64,000 nt of DNA, taken from NCBI RefSeq assembly GCF_042453785.1, contig NC_091676.1:131501-195500 (forward strand), in the 5' to 3' direction. How positions within the stretch are numbered: the first letter of the stretch is position 1; each line of letters opens with the position of its first letter. Shown here in pieces: positions 1 through 12,930 of this stretch. The notes beneath the pieces were generated by a model that saw only the letters and a program-made list of their open reading frames with translations, searched no databases and had not been told where the DNA came from. The DNA is from Malus domestica. Lineage: Eukaryota; Streptophyta; Magnoliopsida; Rosales; Rosaceae. A program made the translations under genes and the position numbers.

Positions 1-339
1 TCAGTTTCAAACCTGACTCAACTTGAAAGGTTTGATGTATCAAGGAACCAGATGACAGGCACCATCCCTACAAGTTTGGGGTTGCTGGTGAAACTGAAAT
101 GGCTCGATGTGTCCATCAATGGGCTCACAGGAAGGATTCCAAATAGCCTATTGGGGATTGAAGGGCTCAGACACGCAAGCTTCAGGGCAAACAGGTTATG
201 CGGAGAGATCCCACAAGGGAGACCATTCAACATTTTCCCTGCAGCTGCTTACGTGCACAATCTGTGCTTATGTGGCAAGCCAATGCCACCTTGCAGGGGC
301 AGGGGAAAGAAACAAGAAGCAAATATGATGAACCAGTAA
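1..339 (+). CDS. Leucine-rich repeat protein, C-terminal part (5' truncated by window)
   Basis: The frame is open from base 1 and stops at TAA 337-339, so only the last 112 residues are seen. They hold plant-type extracellular LRRs (the LxxLxxLxVSxNxLTGxIPxSL pattern appears at least twice). A C-terminal cap follows, with RLCGEIPQG, PFNIFPAAAY and paired cysteines (LCLCGKPMPPC). The protein ends in a short basic tail without a transmembrane segment or kinase domain. This suits a secreted or wall-associated LRR protein of the DRT100/PGIP-like kind rather than a receptor kinase. The C-terminus resembles what I recall of Arabidopsis At5g23400, and the next gene is an HMGB like At5g23405/At5g23420. 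The ligand or partner is unknown. Confidence 0.85.
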   Translation, partial: SVSNLTQLERFDVSRNQMTGTIPTSLGLLVKLKWLDVSINGLTGRIPNSLLGIEGLRHASFRANRLCGEIPQGRPFNIFPAAAYVHNLCLCGKPMPPCRGRGKKQEANMMNQ

Positions 340-1051
340 GAGGCTGACACAGACTTGAGAAAATATGAGCATTTTCATTGATATTACATGTAATATACAA
401 AACAGCACGTAGGACAATCTCCTGCAAAAGCCAAGATCCAAGATCCATAAAAGATAGTCACTTAGTATCTATTTATCATATTCACTTTTAACTTAAGAAG
501 CCTCATCTGTTTACATACCTAGAATAGAAAATGTACGTTCTTTCCTTTGTTAAGCTTATGCTTAAACATCCAAATTAAAGAGCATTGTGCATTAATCATT
601 TGCTTCAGAAAGTGCCTCTCAACAAAAACAAGAATCGAGACCACCAACTAATACATAAACTCAGATAGATTGCAGAATAAGAAGTGGAATGAATCGAATG
701 ATATTTTCAATGCACTTTGTAATTTGAAATGATACCGCAAGTAAGCACTAGGCAATTCATGTTTCAACGTACACCAACCAATTATAACACAAACACAAAT
801 GGAATTGAAATGCTCAACCACTAGATTTGCATTCACAAGTCCACCAAGAAAAAAGGATGCTCATGAATCAATCAAGAACGATATATATTATAACTAGTTT
901 CAGGAAAGCTGTAGATAGCTCAGATACAACCAGCCTCAGAATTTACAAGAATCCATAAACATGCATCAGACTCATTCCCTCCAAACAGAGAGGAACATAC
1001 AACTTTCTATGAAAAGGTTTGTCAAACTAGACTAATACTAGTACGCTAGTA
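340..1051. other. Intergenic: 3' flanks of two convergent genes
   Basis: This AT-rich stretch lies between the LRR stop codon and the HMGB stop codon, so the two genes converge. It should hold both 3' UTRs. No coding pattern or repeat was recognised. Confidence 0.6.
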
Positions 1052-2623
1052 CTACTCCTCATCACCATCAGATATTTCTTCCTCCCCTTCCTTCTCTGAA
1101 GCTTCTTTCTCCAAAACCCCATCAGCTGTTCCACCCTGAATTTCCACAAAGAAAAACCAATATTTAGAGAGAGCTAAAATAACAACAATAATAATAACAC
1201 ATTCAACAACTACAATGAACAAGTCTTACATCGCCATCTCCTGCAATGTCACTCTCCAGTGCTCTTTTGTACTCTTGTTTAAGCTCAGCAGCTTTATCCA
1301 CATAGGGCTTCTTCTCCTGAACACATTTTACATCAGACACAAGAGGAAAATAGGATCAGACAAAGTCTAATTACCATTTCCTGTCCACAGGATTAGATTG
1401 AAGGTCACGACCAAAACCAAAAAGAAGAAAAGACAAATGAATGCAAATACAAACCTCATCAGCATATTATACAATAATGGAGTGCTGAAGTTGATGACAC
1501 TATATACCATCTTAACACCTTTGGAATCAGGATTAGCTTCCTTGTAGGATTTTCTGAAATCATCCCTGCAAAAAAACAAAAAAAATCCCCAATTGACCTC
1601 AAACAGCGTCTCACGCAAAACGGACATCATTCAAATCCGCAGCAGATACTGCAGTTGTACATCATTGATAACATGTAAGAGAAACAGAAACAACAGGTGA
1701 GAGGAGAGTTACAGGAAGAGGAAGAAGGCAGTGAGAGGGCGCTTGGGTGCATTTGGATCTTTGTCCTTCTTGGCTCTCTTTGACATCTTTGGTTGTGATG
1801 TGGCGGTAGTGAACTTCTTTCTGCAAATAAAAAAAAAGTTGAAAGAAAGATGTGATACATAATAAATCTCACAACAAAGTGACAAGTGAAACGGAAGAGG
1901 AGAATGAGAAGTAATTACCTCTGAGTCTCAGTGGGAGGCTTCTTTTTCACTTCAGGGGGCCTTTCCACAACTTGAGCCTCTGGAAACTCATCCCATTTCC
2001 CAATTCCCAATTCCCAAACAAAGGAAAATCAGATATGCTACTCTCATTTCTCAAGATAAGTAGAATAAAAATTACACAGAAGATAAATAAGGCAAAAAAA
2101 GAAAAATAGCGGCAACCAATTACGCACTGAGATTGAGCTTGATTTTGGCATCGAGGCTACAGCTGTGCATGGTGATGAGTGCCACTGGCACGTCCTTGTT
2201 GCACTCATCGCTGCAATTTATCACCCATATTTAACTCAATTATTCAACACAAACACTACTTCAAGACTTAGGAGCAGCCTCTCCATAAATGGGGGTAAAG
2301 TTAGCCGACATTCACCTCTCCCAGACCCTGCGTAAAGCGAGAGCCTTGTGCACTGAGTACGATCTTTATTCAACACAAACACTACACATCTAATAGACTA
2401 ATGCATAGGCCCTAAATCCAGAAGAATATAACAAAGGAGAAAAGCAAAAGGATGGGGAGGGGTTTAGGGTAGCAAACCATCGGGCAAAGGCACTGCCATC
2501 CTTGCCACGAACGAGAGAAAGCGGTGGTGCTGTTGACATTGACAAGGAGTTCTCCTCAGTCTCAGTGGCCTCCACTCTCTTCCTTGCCTTGGTTGGGTTC
2601 GATTTCATTGACCCTCCTCCCAT
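1052..2623 (-). CDS. HMG-box chromatin protein (HMGB6/7-like), possibly missing part of the box
   Basis: Seven coding exons on the minus strand: 2478-2623, 2128-2210, 1919-1979, 1713-1820, 1508-1565, 1230-1316 and 1052-1135. All have GT-AG borders and phases that agree, giving about 208 residues. The N-terminus (RKRVEATET, DGSAFARCDECNKDVPVALI, SLDAKIKLNL) is the plant-specific domain of Arabidopsis HMGB6-type proteins. The HMG box starts at about residue 118 (DPNAPKRPLTAFFLFL, DDFRKSYKEANPDSKG) and resumes at residue 153 with EKKPYVDKAAELKQEYKRAL. An acidic tail follows (EKEGEEEISDGDEE). The protein is expected to be nuclear and to bend DNA in chromatin. Oddity: the segment normally linking helix I to helix III (family consensus about GEKWKSMTDE) is not found in the 191-bp intron 1317-1507. 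The joined box is therefore about 15 residues short. The join keeps frame. The gene may be partly degenerate or the exon may be unrecognisable. Confidence 0.8.
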
Positions 2624-3619
2624 TTCTCTCTTCTTTTTCTTTTTTTTTTTCTTCTTCTATGAAAATAAAATGAAACTATGAAAGGAACTGAGCGGAACGA
2701 ATACTAATATATATTCATATAAAAATGTTTGAGTTTGAACTTTGATGAAAACACGAGGGAAAATTTTAGAATCCCCGCCCGCCAGATTTCGTTATCATCC
2801 ATGTTTGTTTCCTGTAGCTTTCCCCAAATTTTGACGCTCTAGATTTAACGCCTCTTGTGCTTCCTTTTTTCGGTCGAGTCTCTTATGCTTTCTAATATGT
2901 ACATGTACCCCCGTGATCTCAGCCCATTCTCTTTTAATACTGGGCTCACAGTTTGGCCTGCAGTTAAGCCTGACCGGAGCTCGACCATCCTCCCAAATGG
3001 CCGGATCGGAGTCCAAGCAAGCTGGCCTGGGCCTCTTGATTGAAACCCAGACCCGGCCCAATTCTGAGGCCTAGCGGACCGTTTTTTTGTTTTTTTTAAT
3101 CCGAGTGTTAGTTGAGTTGTGAATCAATGTATTTCCTTGTTCTAGGAAGGAAGGAACCAAGCAAACATGGTTATACTTGTCCACTCTCCATCCAACTGTC
3201 TCTGGTACTCGTACAAGTAAGAAGAAGTGAGAAGAATGAAGAAAGAAGGTGGCATTGCATGATAATTACTTCAAATTCCAGAGCACAAGAACTGCCCCAC
3301 TAATTATCCTAAGAGAAATGCTAGTAAGACTCACTTTAAAAACGAGTTTGACAAAAACTTCTCATTTCACGTGTTTTCAGTTGTTCAACTAAATTTTTGT
3401 TACTAAAAATTATTATCTCATCTCAATTGAATACCGTGACCCTTTTGTATTTGTAAAATTAATTAAACAAATTGAGATGTTTCAAGAACATAATACTAAT
3501 TATCCTCCACAGTAAATGAATTTGTTAAATGTGTTGAAGTGAAGATTCCTCCTTTTTTATATTAGTTAAATTTATTAATTTCCTACTTTTATTTTAATTT
3601 ACATTTTAATTTTGGGGTT
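2624..3619. other. Divergent intergenic promoter region (HMGB-like / CHR28-like)
   Basis: The region separates the minus-strand HMGB start (2623) from the plus-strand helicase 5' leader, so it should carry both promoters. A pyrimidine-rich tract at about 2628-2656 lies just upstream of the HMGB ATG, probably in its 5' UTR. No clear TATA box or conserved element was identified. Confidence 0.45.
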
Positions 3620-4704
3620 GATACTCTTCTATTCAAGATCTCTTCCATTGTCCATTGTTCTCGACGCAACAGTACTCTCTCTGTCTCCGCCTATCGCCTT
3701 CTCCCCTCGCCTGCGCTGCAAACCCTATAAACGAGTGTATGACAAGTGCAGTGACAATCGGCCATTGTAGCTTTTGCAGGTACGATTTCTCCTTTGTCCT
3801 CTGCATTTTAATGAGTAAAGTTTTGAACTTGATGACGAATTGAGCCACTGGAGCTGCCATCCACTGCATGTTCCATCTTTGCAATTCATCCTTTTCCTCT
3901 GGGTTTAACTTAAATATTCTTGTTGGCTACCTTTCGTCTCTTCCAAATTTGTTCCAGTCGTTCAATTCAAAGGTTTCTTTGGAGTTTTTTTATTTAATTT
4001 TTATAATTTGGTAGGATGTTATGAGAATTTTGTAAGCAAAGTCCTATTTGGAGACGAGAGGGTCAAGTTAATCAGGTCTTTGCGAATTGTGATAATACGA
4101 TTCCAAAGTTTTGTGCTTATGAGGTTAGATTTTTCCATAGTTTTGTGCTTTTGAGGTTAGATTTACTAGCAACATCAAGTTTCAATAGAAAAGCTTTATC
4201 CTTTTGGTATAGGTTTACTATCAACATCAGGGTTCCCTAGTAAGCAAGCAGTCTACCACCTCTTTTGCTGAGTTCCTGCTTGGAAACTTCACCCCGAGAT
4301 AATGCAGAAAAATTTACTTCAATTTTATGATGGTCAATCAAATGATCAGTTAAACTTGAATCCGATGATTATCAAGGGTCAATCAAATTACTCATGTCGA
4401 CTGCCTAAGTATTAGCACATATACATTGGTATACGTTATACCCATATGAAGTCAAGTGATAAATTCTTTTTCACTGGCTTGCATTGTTTGGTGAAATCTT
4501 TTTCATCCTTAATCAGAACAATCAACCTACTTTTGTTATATGCTTTTGTTTTGTACTGTAGTTATTGTATATATAAAATGTATTTCAATTCCCTGATAAG
4601 CTTATGAACCTTCCTTTTTGCCTCTTTTTTTTGTGCACTTCAAAATAATCTGCTCAACTTATAAATCTTCTGTTTTTTGAGGAAGGGGGATGCCCTTTCC
4701 TTAG
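3620..4704 (+). other. 5' leader of the SNF2/RING helicase, with a probable UTR intron
   Basis: A CT-rich, exon-like stretch at about 3630-3779 ends CTTTTGCAG and is followed by GTACGATTT, a plausible donor. No coding continuity reaches the start codon at 4705, so this looks like a 5' UTR exon plus a long leader intron. The first transcribed base cannot be set from sequence. Confidence 0.4.
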
Positions 4705-7700
4705 ATGTTTGGTCATGCGGATCATCTTTATGATTTCTTTGATTCAACTTGGAGACGTTGCTCTTTTTTAAGTGGATGGATTGGCAGTTTAATCTCAAAA
4801 TACTGCACGGACGTGGTGAGTCACTTTAAATTTTAGTAAAACCTGTTGCTCCTCTGTTTATAAACTTTATATTGCTGCACCAAGAGATTTTAAAAATCCT
4901 TCACAATTTCAGATTGGGTTACCTGCAAGGAATTCACTTTCTAAGTTGGCTGAAGAAAGGGAAACTCAATTTTCAACCTTCATGGCTCAAAGGGAATTTA
5001 TAGATATTAGTTCATCGGATAGTGAATTAGAGATAGAAGAAAGGGAATATGGCAACAGCAGAGTTCTTCCAAGCTCGCTCTCTGGTCCTGGCTCAAATCC
5101 AAGGAGTAGAGGTTAGATTGGGTTTTGTATTTTAATGGCCTCCCTAAGTTTAGAAGAAGTTGTATGTATTATTAATTACATGACAATCGGTGAAATTTGC
5201 AGATTATTCTGGGCAGTCTAGAAAGGTGCCTTCTCCTAGAAGAGCATATGCTTCTAATGGCAACTCTCCTAATATTAATCAGCACACACAGGTGAAACAG
5301 AATTTTAATCCCAGTTCAAGTGATGATATGAGAACCTCAAATCAACATGCTACTCGAGCACATAATGGTTATGCGGAACGGCCTCAGAGTAATCATTCAC
5401 AAATTTATAATATTTCTGTTAAGGACTATGAAGCTCATAAGAGGACCCTTCCGCCGTCTATGCAGCTATTGGCACCAAGTACTTATGCAACCAATGGCAA
5501 GGGCCTTATGAGAGACTATTCAAGTAGGGGCTATGACAACGAATTTAATAGGTCTGAGAGCAGTGGGAGTAGGGGCCAGCCTCCCTCTTTCATGCATGGA
5601 AAGTCATTTTCTACTTCACAGTTTGCTAGTTCAAATGACCCTGCATACCATGGTGGGACAGGTGACGATAGGGTGGCTGGCAGTGATGAGAGACTGATAT
5701 ATCAAGCGGCATTAGAGGTATTTCCGTACCATTTCTAACATTGTTCCATTGCTATTGTTGGTGTGGTACGCAATTTAGTCTTGATTTCTTTGTGAGGTTC
5801 AGTAAAAGAAAAATTATCAGGGATTGAACATTTGTGAAGAAACCTTGACACGTTCAGAAACCCAAAAGGGGCCAAAACCATGTATTGTGCAAAATGAATT
5901 TTGTTCAGTAGTCTTTTGGTAAGAAAGAATTAATTTCAAGGTACGAATCTTTGGGGCCAAAACCAGTTTGAAAGGGAACAAGTATGTCCCTTTCTCATGT
6001 TGTGCTAGTAATAAAAAATAGCTATAGTCATCTTTCCTTCCATGTTGTCGTAATTATACAGAGAGATGGTGGGTTTATGCTATTTCTTAAAGTTGTTGAG
6101 GAATTTATGGGTAAGACAGATCTCATTAATTGCGATTGTACCAGGGGTAGCAAGTAAAATCTTAACAGGATTGGTCCTAGATATTGTTGTCATAGTTGCA
6201 GTCTTGCACAGCAAGGAATCCTCGTTAAAGGAAGTTTGGTTCTTGCAGGATCTCAATCAACCAAAAGTTGAAGCTACTTTACCTGATGGTCTTCTGTCGG
6301 TCCCTCTTCTACGACATCAGGTTTTTCTCTCTTTTTATAATTATTGGTTTCATCATTCTCTTGAATTCATCATTTTCATGAACTCAAGTTAAGTTTATGC
6401 CCATAGAAAATTGCTCTAGCATGGATGCTTCAAAAGGAAACTAGAAGTCTGCATTGTCTAGGTGGAATCTTAGCAGATGATCAGGTTATTCAATAACTTC
6501 TGACCTCTAAATCGACGCTTAATGTTCATATTTATGCGCTACTTATATTCATAATGCTTTTATCTTACAGGGCCTTGGTAAGACCATTTCAATGATTTCC
6601 CTTATACAAATGCAGAAGTTTTTGGATTCAAAATCAAAATCTAGAGAGTTAGGCAATCAGAAAACTGAAGCTTTAAATTTGGATGATGATGAGGACAATC
6701 CCAACGGTGGTTTGGATAAATTGAATAAAACTGAGCAACCTGATCATCTTCTATCAATTCCAGAAGTTAGTACATCTTCACGGTCCATCAGAAAGCAGAG
6801 GCCAGCAGCGGGTACATTGGTTGTGTGTCCAGCAAGTGTTCTTCGACAGTGGGCTAGGGAGCTGGATGAAAAGGTTGCAGAGGAAGCAAAGCTGCGTGTC
6901 CTTATTTATCATGGTGGCAGCCGGACGAAGAATCCTGAAGAACTGGCTAGCTATGACGTGATTCTCACAACATATGCTATTGTAACCAATGAAGTCCCAA
7001 AACAACCTTTAGTTGATGACGATGAGCCTGATGAGAAAAATGGGGAAACTTATGGAGTACATTCTGATTTTTCAAGTAATAAGAAGAGAAAAAAGGCTTC
7101 GGTTGTTAATAAGAAGGGAAAGAGGGGCAAAAAAGGAATTGACAGTTCATCTATTGATTGCGGTTCTGGTGCACTTGCAAAAGTGGGTTGGTTTAGGGTG
7201 ATACTAGATGAAGCTCAGACGATTAAGAATCACAGAACTCAAGTGGCAAGAGCGTGTTGTAGCCTTCGAGCAAAAAGAAGGTGGTGTTTGTCTGGTACTC
7301 CTATACAAAATACAATTGATGATTTATACAGTTACTTCAGATTTCTTAGATATGACCCCTATGCTGTATATAAGTCATTTTACAGTACCATTAAGGTTCC
7401 AATATCGAGAAATTCAATCCAAGGTTATAAGAAGCTCCAGGCAGTTCTGAGGGCTATAATGTTGCGTCGAACAAAAGGTGAATATACTGTTCAGGTTATT
7501 TGATTTGCTTGATAGTTGGTGGATGTTTATATTTGTGCACTTTTAATAATCCATCAAGTTGGATGTCTTACACATGAGGCTTTGCTTTCTCATATTGAAC
7601 TAGGCAACCACTTTCTTTGAGTTTCAGAATTCCATATTGAGAAAGGGGGATATTTTCTGGCTGAGAAATATTGGCAAAAATAGTATGGTCTTAAGCCATG

Positions 7701-10700
7701 CTTTGTAATTTGGACTTGCTTAAAACATCTTTTGTTTCATTATTCAGTTGTTTCTGTTGTGTGCCCAATTACGTTATGGTATTTTGTTGTTTATTTTTTT
7801 ATGAAAATATTCTTAACTAGTTCTGATTTACTATTGTGCATTTCTGTTCAAGTTTATTTTGTGATGTGGTTGTTTATCTGATAAATTTATTCTAGTTCTT
7901 TACATACCGTTTGGACAAACATGTTACTAGAAATTGCTTGTCACTGTGTATGTAGGTTATTAATAAAGTCTGTTATTGTTTTATGTAGGAACATTGATCA
8001 ATGGGCAACCTATAATTGAGTTACCACCAAAAACAATAAACTTGAGTAAAGTGGAGTTCTCATCTGAGGAGCGTGCTTTCTATACCAAGCTAGAAGCCGA
8101 TTCACGCACTAAGTTCAAGGTGCATTCCGTTTCTTTCTTTTTATTCTACTTGAGACAACTGATATTTCTTTTGAGTAATTTGAGATGTAAGTGACAAATG
8201 CTGCTGGTGGATTTATTAATGGGAAATGGATCTGTGCTGTTCTAATGGCCCCTATACATGCTACTTAGTTGGATTTTTTGAGGTAGATTATATATATTGC
8301 AACCTGGTACAGGTAGGAATTCCATGCTAAAATATTTACAACCTGCAGTTTGTGGAAACCTGCCGTTTTGAGGAAGATTCGTTTGTGATCTCATGAAGAT
8401 TTAATTTGGGTTTATAGATATTCGTATGCTGATATGTATTGCGTGAGTGTCTTGCAGGCATATGCCGCTGCTGGCACAGTGAATCAAAACTATGCAAATA
8501 TTCTTTTGATGCTTTTACGCCTCCGGCAAGCTTGTGACCACCCTCAGCTTGTTAAAGCATATGACTCTGACTGTGTCGGGAAAGATTCTGTGCAAATGGC
8601 AAGGCGACTCCCAAAGGATATGATTTCCCATCTTTTGCATCTCCTGGAAACTTCATTGGCCATTTGTCGTGTATGCAAAGTGAGCTTTCTTGAAACCCTT
8701 CCCAACATATAAAGGCCTGTAAATCTCTGTAGACTTAAAAAAAAATTATGTTAAGTTAATACGAAAACAACTGTTTTGGAAACTGGTCAGCTTCGTCGTG
8801 CACACGTGGAAGGCTGGTGATGACTGCCTGTTCTAAAATTAAATATAGTATAAATACTATATGCTTTTAGTTAAGGGCTCAGCCAATTATAGGAGATATA
8901 GTGCTTGTACTTACTATGTGAAAATGGTGTCTGCATTTCGATTAGTTTAAAGCAAAGCAACTTGTTTTCTTTTGTCATTTTCTCGATTTATTTCTCCTAT
9001 CTGAAAATATGTTATTGAGACAATTAGGTTTTATAGCTGTTAGTAGCACAGGACCTAGAGAAGCTCAGTGTCTCCTTTTCTAATTTTCCCAGTATACTGT
9101 GCATGATTGCAATGAAACCTTATAATAAATAATTCCTTTGCATCATGATGCTTAAGATTGAAACCATTGACTTCCTTTCCTAGCTCTTATTAATTATTAT
9201 ATACTTAAGCATATTCTCTCTCCTGAATTGTAGAAGTCTTTCTTGTGTGTCTAACACATTGTTTTAAGCCAAAATGACTTTAAAACATTGAAAGAAAAGT
9301 ACAGTCACGCTTAACTGGTTTTGGGGCGTTTGAAAAAAAAAAAAAAAAACTGGTTTTGGGGAGTTGGGAGGAATCTCGACGCACTTAACTAGGGAATTTT
9401 TGTGCTGAAGATTCTCTTTGCGAATTGAAAGTGTCAGATTATTAAAAGAACATTGGGTGGGCCTATTTAATTCTTCCTAGTATTTGATGCTTTTGGCAGG
9501 ATCCACCTGAAGGCCCTGTTGTTACTATGTGTGGCCATGTATTCTGCTATCAGTGTGTTTCAGAACACTTGACGGGTGATGACAATACATGCCCTGATGC
9601 TGAATGTAAAGAACAAGTTGGTTCTGATGTTGTTTTCTCCAAATCCACTCTCATAAGTTGCCTCTCCAATAATCTTGATGGTACTCCGATGAATTCTGAG
9701 TTGGGTGAGAAATCAATTGTGTTACAGAATGAGTATAGTTCATCTAAAGTCAGAGCTATTATTGAGATTTTGCAGTCACATTTGGAACATAACTCTACTG
9801 GAAGCAGTGGAGACCCTGCTTTTGGAACCGAAATCACAGATAGTATATATTCTGGCTTTTCAAGCTCACCAAATAATGGACCAATCAAAACGATTATTTT
9901 CTCCCAGTGGACTGGCATGTTGGATTTAGTTGAGGCATCATTGAACGAGTATTGTATACAGTACAGAAGGCTTGATGGTACAATGAGTCTGGCATCAAGA
10001 GACAGGGCTGTCAAAGATTTTAACACTGATCCTGAGGTTTTGGTCCTCGTCTTGATAAATTGCTCAAATAATGCAGAACTGCTTCTACTTTAGTTGTTCA
10101 TTTTTACATGGTTAACCCTTTACCTACCTCAATCTGGTCATTGATTTTAACATCTTTAATGGTTGAAATATTTTGTAGATCATTGTTATGCTCATGTCAC
10201 TAAAGGCTGGAAACCTTGGTCTCAACATGGTCGCTGCATGTCATGTTATCCTTTTGGACCTGTGGTGGAATCCAACTACTGAAGATCAAGCTATTGATCG
10301 GGCACATAGAATTGGACAGACCCGACCTGTTACTGTAACACGTCTCACAATTAAGGATACAGTGGAGGACAGGATATTAGCTTTACAGGTATGATCTTAC
10401 AGTTACTATTTCTGCCGTCCATATTCGATTTGCGCTGCTGATGTACTTTTTCTTTCGGTTTTCTTTTCCGTGTAGTTCTGATTTGTAAAGAGAAAAGGTT
10501 ACTGTTTTTTCTGTTATATTTAGCAAATATGTATCTTTTAGGCTCACATGAAATATCCAAACGGCACTTATGTCAGATCTAAGTCGTCATATTGTGTCAT
10601 TGACTCCCATGTTTTGCAGGAAGAAAAGAGAAAAATGGTGGCATCTGCTTTTGGTGAAGATCATGGTGGGGGCTCTGCTACACGTCTGACTGTCGAGGAT

Positions 10701-10724
10701 CTGAGGTACCTCTTTATGGTCTAG
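4705..10724 (+). CDS. CHR28: SNF2-family helicase-like transcription factor with RING finger (CHR27/CHR28 type)
   Basis: Eleven coding exons: 4705-4815, 4913-5111, 5203-5717, 6249-6320, 6407-6484, 6571-7477, 7989-8119, 8458-8679, 9500-10036, 10179-10388 and 10620-10724, giving 1028 residues. The start at 4705 ([12 protein letters not shown]) keeps frame across two small exons into [16 protein letters not shown] shorter start at 4982 is possible. Helicase motifs: motif I ADDQGLGKT (321-330, with DDQ as in the CHR27/28 branch), motif II DEAQ (538-541), motif III SGTPIQN (566-572) and motif [11 protein letters not shown] (965-973). A C3HC4 RING sits between the two ATPase lobes (C741, C744, C756, H758, C761, C764, C776, C781), as in Rad5/Rad16-like proteins. 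Likely nuclear, with roles in chromatin remodelling and RNA-directed DNA methylation as known for Arabidopsis CHR27/CHR28 (FRG1/2). No frame break was seen. CHR27 versus CHR28 cannot be decided here. Confidence 0.92.
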
Positions 10725-11330
10725 AACACAACCAAGCGATTCACAATCGTGTTTTTGGCTTGAATATCTTTGCTGTCTCAAAGAAAAGCTGGTCAGGAAA
10801 CAAAGTTTTTGAGAATTGTAGCAGTAGCAGTTGTAGTAGTAGTGCCCGATAATGTAGGCTCTAATGGGACTAATGGATGATTTGCATCCGAACCTGCATC
10901 TGTTTTTTTTTTTTTTCAACTTCCCGGGCTGAAGACGGCATTTTTGTTCCCATTAATTTGTGAGGAGCGAGCGAGCGAGCATAGGGCTAGGGTGACTGAC
11001 TGTGAATATTTTCTAATCTATTTTATTGTACAAAAAGACTGTACTAGTAGTATACCTTCCTTCGTTTTAGTTATGTTAATAACATGATAAATGATGTTTT
11101 ATGTGATAATATTTGCAATTATATCCGGAATCTGATTTTGTTAGCAGCTCTTGGTTTCACACCAGAATCATAATACTCTATTAGTCTGGTAAAATCTTTT
11201 AATTTTGTGTTTGCTATTAGATTTGTGTGAAGTCAATTATTGTATTATTATCCGACTTGGGTAACTATTTGTTTCTGGGTTGTTATACATCTGAAGAATT
11301 AAGCAACAAAAAGGAACATGGGTTATATAA

Positions 11331-11450
11331 GAAATTCTTGGGTGCTTTGGAGTATCCAGTACTCAAGATGTTCTAACCATTATATCTTGAAGTTTATATT
11401 TTCAAATAAAGATATAACGGCTAAAATATCAAGAGTATCCAAGAAAGTTC
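11331..11450. repeat. Imperfect inverted repeat, MITE-like
   Basis: The left arm (11331-11390) contains TAACCATTATATCTT. The right arm (11409-11450), read as its complement, contains TAGCCGTTATATCTT and ends GAACTTTCTTGG, against GAAATTCTTGGG on the left. No clear target duplication was found, so the borders are approximate. Confidence 0.35.
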
Positions 11451-11499
11451 CTGTTACATGATAGGGATTTTACCACCTATGTAAATAAGGGTAAAATCA

Positions 11500-12930
11500 C
11501 ATGAAATACTTGCAAGAATACAAGGATGTCGTAGTATAGATGCTCATGCAAGGTCGTTCTCCTCAAGGACTATTTAAACAATTTATGTAAAAACAATTCC
11601 TAATCAACTACTTAGAATTAAAACTTGAGAAAAGAGATTTTGAGATTGAGTAATATTAAAAACGAATTTTAAACAAAAACTAATATAATCGAAGAAAAGA
11701 GTTTTAAGTACCAATTTATAAAGACACTAGGGTTCCACCATCACCTAGCAATCCTATGAATTTCTACCAATTACTTATGATCTACACATGCTGCTTTGAA
11801 GGTTAGGTTTTCCTAATATATATTCTCCTTGTGATATTCAAGCAAGAACGTATATCTACCATGCAATTCGTCTGTGATATTCAGATCAAATATAAACATG
11901 TAAGACTCATTAAATGCTATGAAAACCTTTTGAAAAACCATGCAACACCTAAGAGCGTGATATTCGCCTTAGATGAAATTACAATTATCAATCACAAGAA
12001 GTAACACTTAATTCTCCGGTGATATTCCGACCGAATTGCATCCAATTACTTGTCTAAACATCCTAATGGTGGCCAGTCATCAAGACAGTTAGATAGTTTA
12101 AAACAATGGTCAATAATTCAAAGTGTGCATGCAATCAATCATAAGAAATTTAATAAAAATTACATATTCATGCTAAGACTCAAGGCTTCACCTTAGCAAG
12201 AGGAATTAGTTACGCATATTCATAGTTGAAATCATAGAAAATATTATTAAAAATAAAAGGAATGAAAGCACCTTAAAGTAGAAAATCTCCAAGAACCCTA
12301 GCCAAGTTCTTTGTCTCTGAAGTTGAATAATAATAAGCGTCCCAAAAACTATAGATGGCCAAGCAATATATTTGCTAAGCCATCACACAAACCCTAAGAC
12401 ATAGGTCTCTTATTCCAGCTAGGAAACTAAATAATAATAAAATAGCTTAGAAAATAAAGTCCTAATTAAACTAGGAGAATCTGCCAGGTAGCTGTACAGC
12501 CACGTTTTAGCCTCAGATCTCCTCCAAATCCAGCCCAAGATAGCTTGATTTAAAGATCAGCATGTTCCAAACACATCTCCAGAAGGCCACGAAACAATCC
12601 GAGGTCATCTTGGGTTCCAAAAACGCAATTTAAGCCCAGAAACGTCAATTTCCAGCACTGCATATCGCTCATTTATTTTATCGCCAGAAAATAACCGCTT
12701 AGTGGAAAATCCCAAATTTTGATACGATCAAGCTAAGTGACTCACGAACGTCCTCCAACTGGAATTACTCCAAAATTCGTCAATTTGACCACGTTTTGCT
12801 CCAGAGGAAGTCGAAAGTCCTATATTAGAAATACAATTCAAAGTATCAAAATTCTTCCAAAATATGAACCAAAATTTACCAAGAATAAGGTTAAATATAT
12901 AATATAAAATTCACTTATCATTACATACAA
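11500..12930. repeat. Unclassified repeat-like block, perhaps LTR-retroelement non-coding sequence
   Basis: No reading frame of note. The phrase TGATATTC recurs (near 11830, 11876 and 11960) and the block reads like retroelement non-coding sequence I have met in other dicots. Termini and target duplications were not found. The call rests on general appearance only. Confidence 0.25.

Noticed and set aside
1367-1630. 87-aa minus-strand ORF through the HMGB exon 5 and intron
   Set aside because: Only DDFRKSYKEANPDSKGVKM is conserved; the rest is hydrophobic intron translation after a good GT donor at 1507.
9550-10026. 158-aa minus-strand ORF
   Set aside because: It is antisense to the RING/linker exon of the helicase, and the plus frame matches the family.
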